A stretch of DNA of 64,000 nt from RUG100 sp963542695 (GTDB lineage: Bacteria; Bacillota; Clostridia; Peptostreptococcales; Anaerovoracaceae): assembly GCA_963542695.1 (NCBI GenBank), contig CAUTYX010000002.1:97017-161016 (forward strand), read 5' to 3'. A program made the translations under genes and the position numbers. The notes beneath the pieces were generated by a model that saw nothing but the letters and a program-made list of their open reading frames with translations, had not been told where the DNA came from and searched no databases. Below, in pieces: positions 50,620 to 59,889 of this stretch. Every line of letters begins with the position of its first letter. The stretch's first letter is position 1.

Positions 50620-52201
50620 ACTCTGCGGTATTTCCCACTTCCTTCACCGTGTATTTGATTTTCTTTCCGTTTTTCTTTTCCGGCAGACCGATCCACTCCT
50701 TTGTCCAGATATTGGCTTCATTTAGGGTTTCTTCCGATCCTACTTTTTCTTCATCTCCATACAGCTGTACATTGATGGATCCCGGACGCTTACCGTCCTG
50801 GTTTTCTGCATCTTCCCACTTCTTGGTAACCTTAATCTTTGTATCACCGGGTTTGTGGGTGTTGGTAACATTAAAGGCTTTTATTTCTGTGGTGTACTCA
50901 GGCACCGGATCTTCCTTAATGGTATATTTGATCTTCTTTCCGTCGTTGTATTCCGGCAGATTGTCAAACTTCCACTTCCAGCCATCGGCCTTAGTTACCG
51001 TCTTATTCTGCACTTCTGTGTCATCTGCAAGCAACCTGATTATTATCTCAGCCGGCCGTACGCCATCCTGGTCTTCATTATCCTTCCATGTTTTGGAACC
51101 ACAAAGTGATATCTTTTTATTGCTTTTGTTGGTGATAGTTTTAATTGTAGCTTCGTTAGAAGTTACTGTAACTGTGTACTCCTGGGGATCCAATTCATAC
51201 CCACCCGGAGGTGTTACCTCTTTTATCTTGAACTTTCCGGGTATTAGTTTTTTAGATGTTACGGTTCCATCAGGACCTGTTGTTAAATTAAATGTCTTTC
51301 CTTTGGAATCTGTAATCTTAAATACAGCTCCCGGAAGCATGGTTTTATTGTTGTCCGCATCTACCTTGCGAATAATAATTTTGCTCAGCAAACTACCATC
51401 GCCCGTACCACGAGACAAGGCATCATTAAAACCTCCCCATGTGGTCTTGAATTTGCCGTCATATTCCACTGTTCCCTTATTGTTTAACTGCGTACCGGGA
51501 ATATACGTGGTGCGATAGCTTAGGGTATACTGCTTTCCATCTTTACACAAATCTCCCATGTCCAGGGTGAATTCTGTACCATTGTTCGTAATATTAACTC
51601 TACCGCTAATATCCACATCACCGATTATTCGAATTGCCCCTCCATATTTATTAAATTCTACTTCCTTCAGACTAAAGGAGTCTTCTATATAATGTACTCC
51701 TCCAAGATCACCGTTTTTAGCAACAAGTTTATCCTTATATACAAAATGATTAAACTTTCCCTTTACGTGGTTGAGACGAACATACCATTTAGCCTCTCCA
51801 TCTTTTCCCGGAACAGCTTCTCCCCATTTGCTAACATAATTATCTTTAAGTTCCACAGGACCTTTGATGGGAACTTTTATAACCTCTGTAGTCTTTCCTG
51901 CAGTAATACTGAATTCATTATCTTCATTAAACTTGACGTTCTTGAAATATGCTTGCAGCTCAAGTTTACCTTTTATATCATAATGATCTTCAACAAATTC
52001 TGTAAAGGTAACTTTAACGCTGCCGCCACTCTTGGCTCCAGGGGTTATGTTTCCCTTGGCAACCACTACACCCTTTGGAGAAAGAATGTCAAAATTAGTC
52101 GCCTTTGAATTTGTTGGAAATCTCATGTTGTCAGGAAGTTTGACTGTAAAGAAATCGCCTTTCACTAGTTCATTTCCATAAGCCGATGCATCCCAGTCCA
52201 A
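50543..52201 (-). CDS. Adhesin B, adhesion domain plus Cna_B repeats
   Basis: 552 residues; the frame is open upstream to the A7 tract. MSCRAMM-type Ig-like adhesion domains (GDFFTVKLPDNMRF, EFVEDHYDIKGKLELQAYF, GDGSLL) are followed by an SpaA-like domain (IIIRKVDADNNKTMLPGAVF), one full Cna_B repeat (GSKTWKDNEDQDG) and one truncated repeat ending KEVGNTAEYDSY. A short unrelated tail then reads into the adhesin C sequence out of frame. Confidence 0.75.
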   Translation of the reverse strand: MDWDASAYGNELVKGDFFTVKLPDNMRFPTNSKATNFDILSPKGVVVAKGNITPGAKSGGSVKVTFTEFVEDHYDIKGKLELQAYFKNVKFNEDNEFSITAGKTTEVIKVPIKGPVELKDNYVSKWGEAVPGKDGEAKWYVRLNHVKGKFNHFVYKDKLVAKNGDLGGVHYIEDSFSLKEVEFNKYGGAIRIIGDVDISGRVNITNNGTEFTLDMGDLCKDGKQYTLSYRTTYIPGTQLNNKGTVEYDGKFKTTWGGFNDALSRGTGDGSLLSKIIIRKVDADNNKTMLPGAVFKITDSKGKTFNLTTGPDGTVTSKKLIPGKFKIKEVTPPGGYELDPQEYTVTVTSNEATIKTITNKSNKKISLCGSKTWKDNEDQDGVRPAEIIIRLLADDTEVQNKTVTKADGWKWKFDNLPEYNDGKKIKYTIKEDPVPEYTTEIKAFNVTNTHKPGDTKIKVTKKWEDAENQDGKRPGSINVQLYGDEEKVGSEETLNEANIWTKEWIGLPEKKNGKKIKYTVKEVGNTAEYDSYYLWNHYKRCKGNSQKRWNNHR

Positions 52202-52467
52202 ATTAAGAATAAATCTCTCATAAAAGATAAATTCTTTCTTGTGGTCATTAGGATCTGTATGACTAATGGAAAAGTTGTTTACTCTAATGTCTGTTTTTTC
52301 TGTTGCATCCGCGCTACGTCTTGTTCTTTTCTTCTTTTTATCAGGATTTTCAGCTACAACCTTAAACTCAGAGAAATGATTTACCTCTGCTTCCAGCCTT
52401 GCTCCATCATCTGAATGATCTTTTGTATCGATAATTTCAGATTTTCCATCAACAATATGCTTTAATT

Positions 52468-52824
52468 TTAAATTGACGTTATCTTTTTTTCTGTATTGCC
52501 ATCTTCATTGTTGTTATGGTCATTATCTTGGTCTTTGTTTTTGTCCAAATTTTTATTATCAGGTTGACCATCATTTTTATTATCCGGCTCACCATTATTT
52601 TTTTCAGGTGATTCCGGAGCTAAATTCTCTTTATTATTGCTATTTTTTTCTTTTTCTTCTGTTGATTTATCTTTATCAACGTTTTCCTCACTCCTTGTTG
52701 TGAGTTGTTTTGGATTTTCTAATGACTTTGCCTGCGCAAAATTGCATATACTTCCCTGCATAAATAAATTGAATGCCATAGCCAAAATCAGAAGCACCGC
52801 AAGTTTCTTCCTCTTTTTGTTCAT
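52468..52824 (-). CDS. Adhesin B, N-terminal part: signal peptide and Asn/Asp/Lys-rich linker
   Basis: 118 residues from ATG 52824; an ATG at 52842 lacks a ribosome-binding site. Signal peptide KKLAVLLILAMAFNLFMQGSICNFAQA, then a low-complexity Glu/Asn/Asp/Lys region typical of exposed N-termini. It stops after ITSI because of the A7 frameshift. Confidence 0.7.
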   Translation of the reverse strand: MNKKRKKLAVLLILAMAFNLFMQGSICNFAQAKSLENPKQLTTRSEENVDKDKSTEEKEKNSNNKENLAPESPEKNNGEPDNKNDGQPDNKNLDKNKDQDNDHNNNEDGNTEKKITSI

Positions 52825-52842
52825 AGATGTCCTCTTCTTCAT

Positions 52843-53114
52843 TGTAAATTTTACTTTTGGGGAAATAACTTGTTCTAATTGGATTACAGCCTCATTATCA
52901 TATTTAAGGCAAATAAAAAAACTTTATGGTAATTATTAAAAACTCTAATATGATTTTTAACTATCTTTTCAAAAGTTCTTATATGCCGATATAGCCTGTC
53001 TTTACAGGCGTTTTCGGCATTTTGTGTATCGGGAGATACTCACATATTTTCTTAAATCTGCTTGTGTTTTCGCTTTGAAAGGTAGTAAAGAAGTAGTAAA
53101 ACATCTCTTTTTCT
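52843..53114. other. Gene-free junction between adhesin locus and conjugative element
   Basis: No ORF supported. AT-rich (runs of A and T at 52905-52960), with a hairpin TGCCG..CCTG / CAGG..CGGCA at 52984-53019 close to the int end. The element boundary (att site) should lie in this stretch, but I cannot place it to the base without an empty-site sequence. Confidence 0.5.
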
Positions 53115-54305
53115 TTAAGCCGCCAACCTGAAAAATTCCGCCTGTGCGCTGTCAAATGTGGCGTGTGCGTAATAGTTCAGGGTCATCGTTATGTTGGCGT
53201 GTCCCATAAGATACTGTAAGGCTTTCGGATTCATTCCCGCATTTGCCATTTTGGTACAGAATGTGTGTCGCAGTGTATGGGGCGTTGTTACCGCCGGCAG
53301 AGCTTCCTCATGATTTTTGTTGTACTTTTCTACAAGTCTGCGAAACATAGCATCATAGTTCATACAAGTCTGTGGCGTTCCGTTCCTTGTGAGAAAAAGA
53401 AAGCCTGTGTAACCGTCAACCTCAAAACTGCTTTTTCTTCTGTTTTGCATCACTCTCTGCAAAGCTTCAAGAACTCGGTCGCTCATGGGGATTTTCCGAA
53501 TACCGTTTTCCGTTTTCGGCATTTCAATGCGATAGGACTTTTTACCGGAGTATTGAATCTGATGATCCACATTGATAGTCTGATTTTCAAAGTCAATATC
53601 TCTGTCCGTTAATCCGCAAAACTCTGAAATCCGAAGTCCTGTCCCAAATAGAATGATAAGCTCGTCATAATACTTATGATAGACTTTATCTCTTTTCACA
53701 AAGGAAAGCAGGCTTTCTTCCTGTGCAGGGGAAAGAGGAACTTTCGGCTCTGTATCGTCCTCAATAACTGTGTTGATATGAAAGTCAAAGGGATTTTTCC
53801 TGATACAGTCATCCTGAATGGCGGTATAAAAGGCTGCCTTTAGAGAACGCTTGTGATTGCTGATGGTTTTGAAAGAGTAGTCTTTTTCTTTCATGCGTAA
53901 AGCCCATTCCTTTGCATCAGACATTTTCACATTCTCAATGCTGCAAGCTCCGATTGTATCTTCCTCAAGTATTCTCATGAGCTGCTTTCGCCCTTGCTTT
54001 GTACCATGCCTTACATTTGCATGATTTCGTATGTGCTTTTCGTAAAGCTGGCATACGGTCATTTTCTTTCCTACAGGGTCAATCCCGTCATCAAGGTCTT
54101 TTTGTATCTCCTTGACTTTTTCACGCAGGGATTTATCCTCACGCTTGCCCTTAGGGGTCTTATCCGTAGGAACTAATTTCCATGCGTACACAAACTGCGG
54201 TTTTCCAAAGGTATCTGTATATTTGTAAGCATATCTCCCGTCTTTTCTCTGGCTCTCACCTGACCGCAAAATTCGGTTTTTGCTGTCCCGTCTTTTTCCT
54301 GACAT
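53115..54305 (-). CDS. int: Tyrosine-type integrase, Tn916/Tn1549 family
   Basis: 396 residues, close to the ~400 of Tn916-family Int. The N-terminus MSGKRRDSKNRILRSGESQR plus GRYAYKYTDTFG is the Tn916 arm-binding domain. Catalytic residues are visible: Arg in TGLRISEFCGL, HTLRHTF (HxxR), GHAN and the Tyr in NYYAHAT. Catalyses excision and insertion of the element. Last gene at this end, as in Tn916. Confidence 0.96.
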   Translation of the reverse strand: MSGKRRDSKNRILRSGESQRKDGRYAYKYTDTFGKPQFVYAWKLVPTDKTPKGKREDKSLREKVKEIQKDLDDGIDPVGKKMTVCQLYEKHIRNHANVRHGTKQGRKQLMRILEEDTIGACSIENVKMSDAKEWALRMKEKDYSFKTISNHKRSLKAAFYTAIQDDCIRKNPFDFHINTVIEDDTEPKVPLSPAQEESLLSFVKRDKVYHKYYDELIILFGTGLRISEFCGLTDRDIDFENQTINVDHQIQYSGKKSYRIEMPKTENGIRKIPMSDRVLEALQRVMQNRRKSSFEVDGYTGFLFLTRNGTPQTCMNYDAMFRRLVEKYNKNHEEALPAVTTPHTLRHTFCTKMANAGMNPKALQYLMGHANITMTLNYYAHATFDSAQAEFFRLAA

Positions 54306-54380
54306 TTTATGCTCCTTTCCAAGACGGAAAGAGCCTTGATATGCTATATCTATTATACCATCGTCAAGGCTCGATCTCCA

Positions 54381-54584
54381 TTAGATTGTGTCAACCGTAT
54401 CGATCATTTTTTCAAACTGTCTGCGCTTGATCTGAATACGGTTGCCATTTAATATAACCCAATTTGCAGTAGGATTTTCTTCTGCCAGTTTTCGCAGCTT
54501 ATTTTCTCCGATGCGAAAATACTTTGCCGCTTCTTCTATGGTAAGGGTATATTTCTCCCAGATAGGCACATCCGTTTGATTCAT
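54381..54584 (-). CDS. xis: Excisionase, Tn916 Xis-like
   Basis: 67 residues with the Tn916 Xis pattern (VPIWEKYTLTIEEAAKYFRIGENKLRKL, a winged-helix MerR-like fold; WVILNGNRIQIKRRQFEKMI). It directs Int towards excision by bending the ends. 76 bases upstream of int. Confidence 0.93.
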   Translation of the reverse strand: MNQTDVPIWEKYTLTIEEAAKYFRIGENKLRKLAEENPTANWVILNGNRIQIKRRQFEKMIDTVDTI

Positions 54585-55012
54585 TTCATCGCCCCCTTTC
54601 TCAAAATAGGTATAGTAAAAGTTCTGATATTCATATTTAAGAAAGGCATTACCGGATGGCTATAAGCATTAGCCTCACGGGAATTTCACCCCTGCATGGT
54701 TCTCATCCAGCCCTACCCATTGCCTGCGACGCTTTGAACGCTCGGACTGTGGCTATAGGGGAGTATCATTATATGTTTTGTGCCGTCATGGCTCGCAAGC
54801 AGCTACGCTTGCTTTACGGAAAAATGTTTTTCGCTCGGCTTCCGGGTAGGAAAGCGTCATGACGCATTTTCCGCACGGCTAAAGCACAAAAGGAAAGTAT
54901 CCAGTTTTCCCTATGATACGCCGCCGTTATCTTGCGGGTATGTTTGTCAAAGAACAGGCGACAGATGATTCCTGCCTTGTCTGCGGAAAGTGGAACGCAG
55001 ACAGCTACATTA
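54585..55012. other. Structured gene-free region between the orf8-like gene and xis
   Basis: 428 bp with no ORF of coding quality on either strand. It contains hairpins such as GCAAGC-agcta-CGCTTGC (about 54797-54815) enclosed by distant GTCATG / CATGAC pairing (54785 to 54862). In Tn916 the equivalent stretch holds regulatory sequence upstream of xis-int, so a leader or attenuator role is plausible. Confidence 0.5.
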
Positions 55013-55270
55013 TTAAATCTTGAAAATCAGGACAGCCTGCATGAGCTTTGAACGAAGGCGATCTCGTATATCCTCGTCTATGCCGTAATAGGTATTTCCC
55101 CGTTCGTCACGGAGTTTTCTCATAGAAAGGTGTGCGATATAGCCTGCGTAATGCTGCACGACAATATTCATTGCCTGCGGCTCTCCTTTGCTTGCGGCTA
55201 TGATTACCGGATAAGGCAACAGGCCGCGTTCATCGTTTCCTGTTTTACCAGTCAGGGTAGTCATAGGCAT
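55013..55270 (-). CDS. Tn916 Orf8-like helix-turn-helix protein
   Basis: 85 residues. LLPYPVIIAASKGEPQAMNIVVQHYAGYIAHLSMRKL followed by GIDEDIRDRLRSKLMQAVL matches the small helix-turn-helix family of Tn916-type elements (Orf8). In Tn916, Orf7 and Orf8 activate transcription that leads into xis-int. The start overlaps the sigma-factor gene by 26 bases. A second ATG two codons in is also possible. Confidence 0.82.
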   Translation of the reverse strand: MPMTTLTGKTGNDERGLLPYPVIIAASKGEPQAMNIVVQHYAGYIAHLSMRKLRDERGNTYYGIDEDIRDRLRSKLMQAVLIFKI

Positions 55271-55688
55271 GTTCCTCCAAATAGCGTTTTAACAGCTCAA
55301 AAGAGCTGGTACGCCGATACTGCACTGTACTTCTCGGAATCTGATAGAGCTTCGCAATTTCCGCATCACTCATATCAAAGAAGTAATAGAGCAGGACGGC
55401 TCTGCGTTTTTCTTCCGGCAAGCTGTGGATCGCATCGGCAATCGTCTTTGCGTCCCATTCTTTTCCGCCTGCAAAAAAGGTTTGTTCTTCTTTATCTTCT
55501 GCGAAAAAATCTTCACAGGTATAAAGCTGATTTTCCTCTTTCGGTGTCAGGGCGGAAAAATTGATTTCGTGTGCCTGCCTTCTTCTGATTTCTTTATGGG
55601 CATTGATACTTTCGTTCTTTAGTGCCCGTTTACAGAAACCGTTAAATGCGCAGCGTATCTGCCATTCAGTTCTTTCAGGTTCATTCAT
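55245..55688 (-). CDS. Tn916 Orf7-like sigma-70 family factor
   Basis: 147 residues from ATG 55688 with AGGAGGTGA eight bases upstream (a GTG at 55697 is too close). Region 2-like N-terminal part (WQIRCAFNGFCKRALKNESINAH) and a sigma region 4 helix-turn-helix (LPEEKRRAVLLYYFFDMSDAEIAKLYQIPRS split across two helices). Overlaps the orf8-like gene. It controls excision and transfer genes of the element. Confidence 0.88.
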   Translation of the reverse strand: MNEPERTEWQIRCAFNGFCKRALKNESINAHKEIRRRQAHEINFSALTPKEENQLYTCEDFFAEDKEEQTFFAGGKEWDAKTIADAIHSLPEEKRRAVLLYYFFDMSDAEIAKLYQIPRSTVQYRRTSSFELLKRYLEEHAYDYPDW

Positions 55689-56143
55689 GATATTCACCTC
55701 CTTTCGCAGCCGCGAAAGCGGATAGAATTTCCCCTTTCACAAACCCTCAACACCGAGGGATTGAAAACTGCCAAAGAAAAGCGAATTGTTTTGAAAAAAA
55801 AATTTTTGTGGACACAAAAAATCCCGACCGCATAAAGCAGCCGGGATCGAACATGATAGCATTATTGGATTAGTATGATTTATCTGTTTATCTAAATAAG
55901 CACAGAAAAATCCAGTGATTAGAAAAATTCTTTTTTCGTATGGTATTGGAATAGCAGAAAATATATACGGCGATACCTCCTTTTATACCGCCGTGTTTCA
56001 TGAGTTATGTTCTGATTTGAACTTCCGTTTCTTTACTTATGACAATAGCGGCGGTCTTATACAACTTGTGCAGAGTATTTTTTGCATAAGTAGCGTTCTC
56101 CTTCATAAAACAAGCCGGTAATTACAGTTTCATAAACTGTGAA
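55689..56143. other. Gene-free region between orf7-like and KTR genes
   Basis: 455 bp. In Tn916 this interval carries orf9, an XRE repressor in the opposite orientation. No XRE-like ORF is present here on either strand. It contains two minus-strand terminators (55815-55848 and 56105-56152) and a very short SD-preceded reading frame on the minus strand (start MQKILCTSC at about 56084) too short to call. Confidence 0.55.
55815..55848 (-). terminator. Minus-strand terminator upstream of the orf7-like gene
   Basis: ATCCCG / CGGGAT stem with extra GC pairs and TTTTTT on the minus-strand 3' side. Confidence 0.75.
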
Positions 56144-56152
56144 TCACCGGCT
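56105..56152 (-). terminator. Terminator of the KTR gene
   Basis: AGCCGGT..ACAGTTT / AAACTGT..ACCGGCT long stem, followed by TTGTTTT on the minus strand. It overlaps the KTR stop codon. Confidence 0.8.
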
Positions 56153-56344
56153 CTGTGTCTTTGCATCTAGCTCTTTGATAACTGATACATTAAATTGTTT
56201 TACATTGATTAAAGTTTCCTGCTTACATTTCGGGCAGAACAAGGGGAAGTTCTTCAACTCTGTATCTTTTCTGATTTGCAATCGTGTTTTATTTTTGCAA
56301 ACAGGGCAGAGCAACCATTGTCGTTCATCGTTTATATAATTCAT
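56144..56344 (-). CDS. Cysteine-rich KTR domain protein
   Basis: 66 residues: WLLCPVCKNKTRLQIRKDTE and LFCPKCKQETLINV give two CxxC zinc knuckles plus the KTR signature. This is the small protein found next to tetM in Tn916 (orf6 position), function unknown. It is here the last gene downstream of the ABC/ECF cluster, 14 bases after it. Confidence 0.9.
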   Translation of the reverse strand: MNYINDERQWLLCPVCKNKTRLQIRKDTELKNFPLFCPKCKQETLINVKQFNVSVIKELDAKTQSR

Positions 56345-56358
56345 CTTATAAAAGCAAG

Positions 56359-58095
56359 TTATCCAATCTTCCAGCCAATCGCCTGTCGTCTGGAATCGAC
56401 AAAACGGCGATAAAGACCGTCCTGCCTAACCAGCTCATCGTGTGTGCCACGCTGTGTAATGCGTCCTTTGTCCACAACAAAGATCTGATCCGCATTTCGT
56501 ACCGTTTTCAGACGATGAGCGATCATCAAAATCGTCTTTTCCTTTGTCAACGCCTTAATAGCCTCCATTAGATCTTTTTCATTTTCAGGATCGACATTGG
56601 CCGTGGCCTCATCGAGAATGATAATAGGAGCATTTTTCATAATAGCCCTTGCTATGGAGATGCGTTGCTTCTCGCCTCCGGACAGGGAAGCACCGTTTTC
56701 ACCGACAATAGTATCGTATCCATCGGGTAATGCCATAATAAAGTCGTGGCAGCAAGCTTTCTTTGCAGCTTCGATTATATCATCCATTGCTGCGTCCGGC
56801 TGCCCGAAGCGGATATTATTGGCAATCGTATCATGGAATAAAAACACATTCTGAAATACGAAACTAAAGTTCACCATCAGCGAGTCCATTGAATATTCTT
56901 TAACATTCTTCTCGTCAAGCGACACCATACCTTTGTCCACATCCCAAAATCGAGCAATCAAATGGCAGAGTGTAGTCTTACCGCTGCCGGACGGTCCTAC
57001 AAAGGCAGCCGTTGTTTTTTCTGGTACCCGCAGCGATACATTATCAATAATCTTTTTTGTATCATAAGCAAAGTCAATGCCGGATACCTCGATATTGTTC
57101 GTCTGCGGCACAATACTGTCACCGGTAATATCCATCGGTTCAAGCTCCAGCACTTCCCTGCCGCGATCCGCACACAAATCAACTACTCGAAGTAGCGAGG
57201 AATAAGCCCCCATTGATTCCAATCCGGCAAAAACAATAAACGACATAATCATCATGATGATTGCCGTGAGCAGCTCCATTGTACCATTCAGATGAAAACC
57301 TATTGAGGCAATCAGGATAGAAACGCCGGTCAGCTTAAGCACGATATTTTGGAACGGAATATATCGGTTGCAGATCATTTCAAGCTTCATATTTGTATCA
57401 GACGCTTCCTGAATGGTATCGTCAAGTTTTTTCCTCGCTTTGCCAATCATGTTGTAGACCTTTACTTCCGAAATACCTTGAATATATTCCAGAACACCGG
57501 AGATAACCTTTGTATCTACTGCCACTTTTGTCACGGTTGTTTCCTCATTTGCTTTGCGCATGGCACAATTGATAAAACCAAACACCGTAATTCCAACAAT
57601 GCAGATGAGGCCAATCCTCCAGTCGAAAACAAGAATTAAAATCACAATGATTGCGGTGTTCAAAATACCCTGTGTCGTCAGCATGACAACACGGGTCGCC
57701 ACATCGCCAAGCTGCTCCATGGTATTGGTCGTGACAGTCGTGATCTCGCCAAGGCTGTTTTTATTGAAATATCCCATCGGCAGATATCTCAAATGTTCTG
57801 CTAATTCAATTCTCTTTCCCGCACATTCACGATATCCCGCCTTGCACTGCAGCATTGTCGAAATGCCGCGAAAGAATGACTCCAAAATAACAAAAACAAG
57901 CAAAATCAAAAACCCGACAAGTATCCTTCCACCGGATATGGAATCGGACAAAAATCCGTCAAGTATCAAATATATTGCCGGAAACTTCGCTGCTTCACAG
58001 ACGGCAATAAGCACGCCTACAGCAAGCGCCTGATAAAACATGCGGCGGTTCTTCTCTTCACAAAAATCAAAGAATTTTTTTAAGATTGCAATCAT
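56359..58095 (-). CDS. ABC transporter permease-ATPase fusion, second subunit
   Basis: 578 residues: six-helix exporter-type membrane domain (~15-310) fused to an ATPase with Walker A GPSGSGKTT, signature LSGGEKQR and Walker B IIILDEATANVD. A 4-base overlap with the next upstream half-transporter implies a heterodimer. Pairs of this sort next to an AraC gene (YbtPQ/IrtAB-like) import siderophores despite the exporter fold. Iron or another metal chelate is therefore a reasonable but unproven substrate. Confidence 0.9.
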   Translation of the reverse strand: MIAILKKFFDFCEEKNRRMFYQALAVGVLIAVCEAAKFPAIYLILDGFLSDSISGGRILVGFLILLVFVILESFFRGISTMLQCKAGYRECAGKRIELAEHLRYLPMGYFNKNSLGEITTVTTNTMEQLGDVATRVVMLTTQGILNTAIIVILILVFDWRIGLICIVGITVFGFINCAMRKANEETTVTKVAVDTKVISGVLEYIQGISEVKVYNMIGKARKKLDDTIQEASDTNMKLEMICNRYIPFQNIVLKLTGVSILIASIGFHLNGTMELLTAIIMMIMSFIVFAGLESMGAYSSLLRVVDLCADRGREVLELEPMDITGDSIVPQTNNIEVSGIDFAYDTKKIIDNVSLRVPEKTTAAFVGPSGSGKTTLCHLIARFWDVDKGMVSLDEKNVKEYSMDSLMVNFSFVFQNVFLFHDTIANNIRFGQPDAAMDDIIEAAKKACCHDFIMALPDGYDTIVGENGASLSGGEKQRISIARAIMKNAPIIILDEATANVDPENEKDLMEAIKALTKEKTILMIAHRLKTVRNADQIFVVDKGRITQRGTHDELVRQDGLYRRFVDSRRQAIGWKIG

Positions 58096-59870
58096 GCTGA
58101 TGCACCTCCTTCTATTTCATCTACATCCTTTGCAAAAATATGGGCGTCCCACATATTTCGATACAGCCTGCAAGAATCAAGTAGCTCTGTATGTGTGCCT
58201 TTCGCCTCGATATTCCCGGCATTTATCACGGCAATCTGATCAGAATCAATAATTGTAGAGAGTCTATGCGCAATCACGATCAGCGTTTTCTCCTTGGAAA
58301 GCTCGGAAACTGATTTCTGAATAACAGCTTCATTCTCAGGATCAGTATAAGCGGTTGCCTCGTCAAGAATCAAAACAGGTGCGTTTTTCATCATTGCCCG
58401 TGCGATAGAAATTCGTTGTCTTTCTCCATCGGACAAATGTGCTCCACTGCCACCTACGACCGTGTCGAAACCATTCTCCAAATCCATAATAAAGTCATAG
58501 CATCCGCTTTTTTTTGCGACCTCTTCCACCTCGGCGTCCGTAGCAGAAGGTTTTCCCATTCGTATATTTTCACGAACCGATATGTCAAACAGGAAGTTGT
58601 CCTGAGAAACATATGCAATCCGTGTATTGTAATCGGAAGTTGACATATCCCTTATATCTACATCCCCAATTTTAATGCTTCCGTTTTTCACATCCCAAAG
58701 TGATGCAATGAGCCTCGCTATCGTAGACTTTCCGCTGCCACTTGGACCAACCAGAGCAAGAACACTGCCATCCGGGATGTTGAGATCAATTCCGTGAAGA
58801 ATCTCTTTATCTCCATATCCGAAATGAACATTTTGCAGAGTGATACCGTGGTTTTTAGGTAGAGCCATGCTCTTATCAGGTCGTTTGAGCTCCGGAAGTT
58901 CCAAAATATTGTTGATTTCGCCAAAAATGGATACCGCCTTTGTTATATCATCGTTATAACTCATCACTGTAATAAGCGGTGTAATCAGTCCACAGGACAG
59001 AATCACAGTCATAATGAAATCGGGCAGTGACAACGACCCGTGCATCGTAAATATTGCACCGATCGGCAGAACTGCAAGCAGTGTAGCCGGGGCAATCACC
59101 ATACCGAGGGAGAATGGGATGATGCAGGCATACATCCAGTCAATAAAGCTGTTTGAGTTTTTTATGGCAGCATCCGCAAACCGTTGATACGAGCTTTCCA
59201 CTTTTCCGAACACTTTAATGACCTCAATACCGCCGATATATTCTACTGCGGTATCATTTATGTCCTTCGTAGTATCCTGTGTCCTTTGAAACCTTGCACT
59301 GCTATCCTTAAACATCCATGCCATTGCAATTCCCGCAACGGGAAGCGTGGCGAGCGAAAGCAATGCCATCCGCAGGTCGATCGTCAGAATATAAATAAAC
59401 AGTATAATTGGTGCGCAAAGGTTGGCTGTAAACTCCGGCACGACATGTGCCAATGTCGGCTCCATTGAATCAGTACGTTCACAAATGATGTTCTTCAGTG
59501 CTCCGGACGGCATTCCCTGTACCGTCCCTAGCGGTAGACGGGACAGCTTATCTGCAAGTGCAATTCGTACATTGCCAATCAGCTTGAATGTCGTTTTGTG
59601 CGAGATCTTAGTGGACAGTGTGTGGAAAAGCACACGCAGAATCAAGAATACCGCCATAACGAGCCCCTCCGTCAGATAAATGTTAAAATCTTTCTCTCCC
59701 GACAAAAGTTTCCTTACCATATCGCCCATCAATGCATAGGGGGCAAGGGAAAATGCTACACCGACTACGGCAAAGACAACGCTTTTGATATAATCACCTT
59801 TGTATTCACCCGCAAATTGTAAGATATAATCCAATATTCCTTTCCGTTTCTTCTTCATTTCAATGTCCAT
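58092..59870 (-). CDS. ABC transporter permease-ATPase fusion, first subunit
   Basis: 592 residues. The membrane domain spans ~20-300, with the ATPase after it: Walker A GPSGSGKST, signature LSDGERQR (Asp instead of the second Gly), Walker B VLILDEATAYTD, and the switch His in IVIAHRLST. It forms a coupled pair with the next gene (ATGA overlap). The signature change suggests functional asymmetry between the two ATP sites, but both Walker A lysines are present. Confidence 0.9.
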   Translation of the reverse strand: MDIEMKKKRKGILDYILQFAGEYKGDYIKSVVFAVVGVAFSLAPYALMGDMVRKLLSGEKDFNIYLTEGLVMAVFLILRVLFHTLSTKISHKTTFKLIGNVRIALADKLSRLPLGTVQGMPSGALKNIICERTDSMEPTLAHVVPEFTANLCAPIILFIYILTIDLRMALLSLATLPVAGIAMAWMFKDSSARFQRTQDTTKDINDTAVEYIGGIEVIKVFGKVESSYQRFADAAIKNSNSFIDWMYACIIPFSLGMVIAPATLLAVLPIGAIFTMHGSLSLPDFIMTVILSCGLITPLITVMSYNDDITKAVSIFGEINNILELPELKRPDKSMALPKNHGITLQNVHFGYGDKEILHGIDLNIPDGSVLALVGPSGSGKSTIARLIASLWDVKNGSIKIGDVDIRDMSTSDYNTRIAYVSQDNFLFDISVRENIRMGKPSATDAEVEEVAKKSGCYDFIMDLENGFDTVVGGSGAHLSDGERQRISIARAMMKNAPVLILDEATAYTDPENEAVIQKSVSELSKEKTLIVIAHRLSTIIDSDQIAVINAGNIEAKGTHTELLDSCRLYRNMWDAHIFAKDVDEIEGGASA

Positions 59871-59889
59871 AATTCTGTTTTTCCTTTTC

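Larger units (their letters stand above)
50543..52824 (-). pseudogene. Adhesin B: MSCRAMM-like surface protein, frameshifted in an A7 tract and truncated
   Basis: Reconstructed from ATG 52824 (GAGGA site). The signal-peptide frame stops at 52468, two bases after an A7 tract (plus-strand T7, 52484-52490). Adding one A gives EKKDNVNLKLKHIVDG and continues without a stop into the domain starting LDWDASAYGN. The 3' end stops at 50543 in the middle of a Cna_B repeat, where the sequence joins adhesin C. OFF in the sequence as given. Confidence 0.75.

Noticed and set aside
54656..54862. Plus-strand 68-residue ORF in the element between orf8-like and xis
   Set aside because: No ribosome-binding site, it spans strong hairpins, and it runs opposite to every gene of the element.
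55915..56121. Plus-strand 68-residue ORF as an Orf9-type repressor
   Set aside because: Same orientation as Tn916 orf9, but no helix-turn-helix pattern and no ribosome-binding site; codon content looks like noncoding AT-rich DNA.
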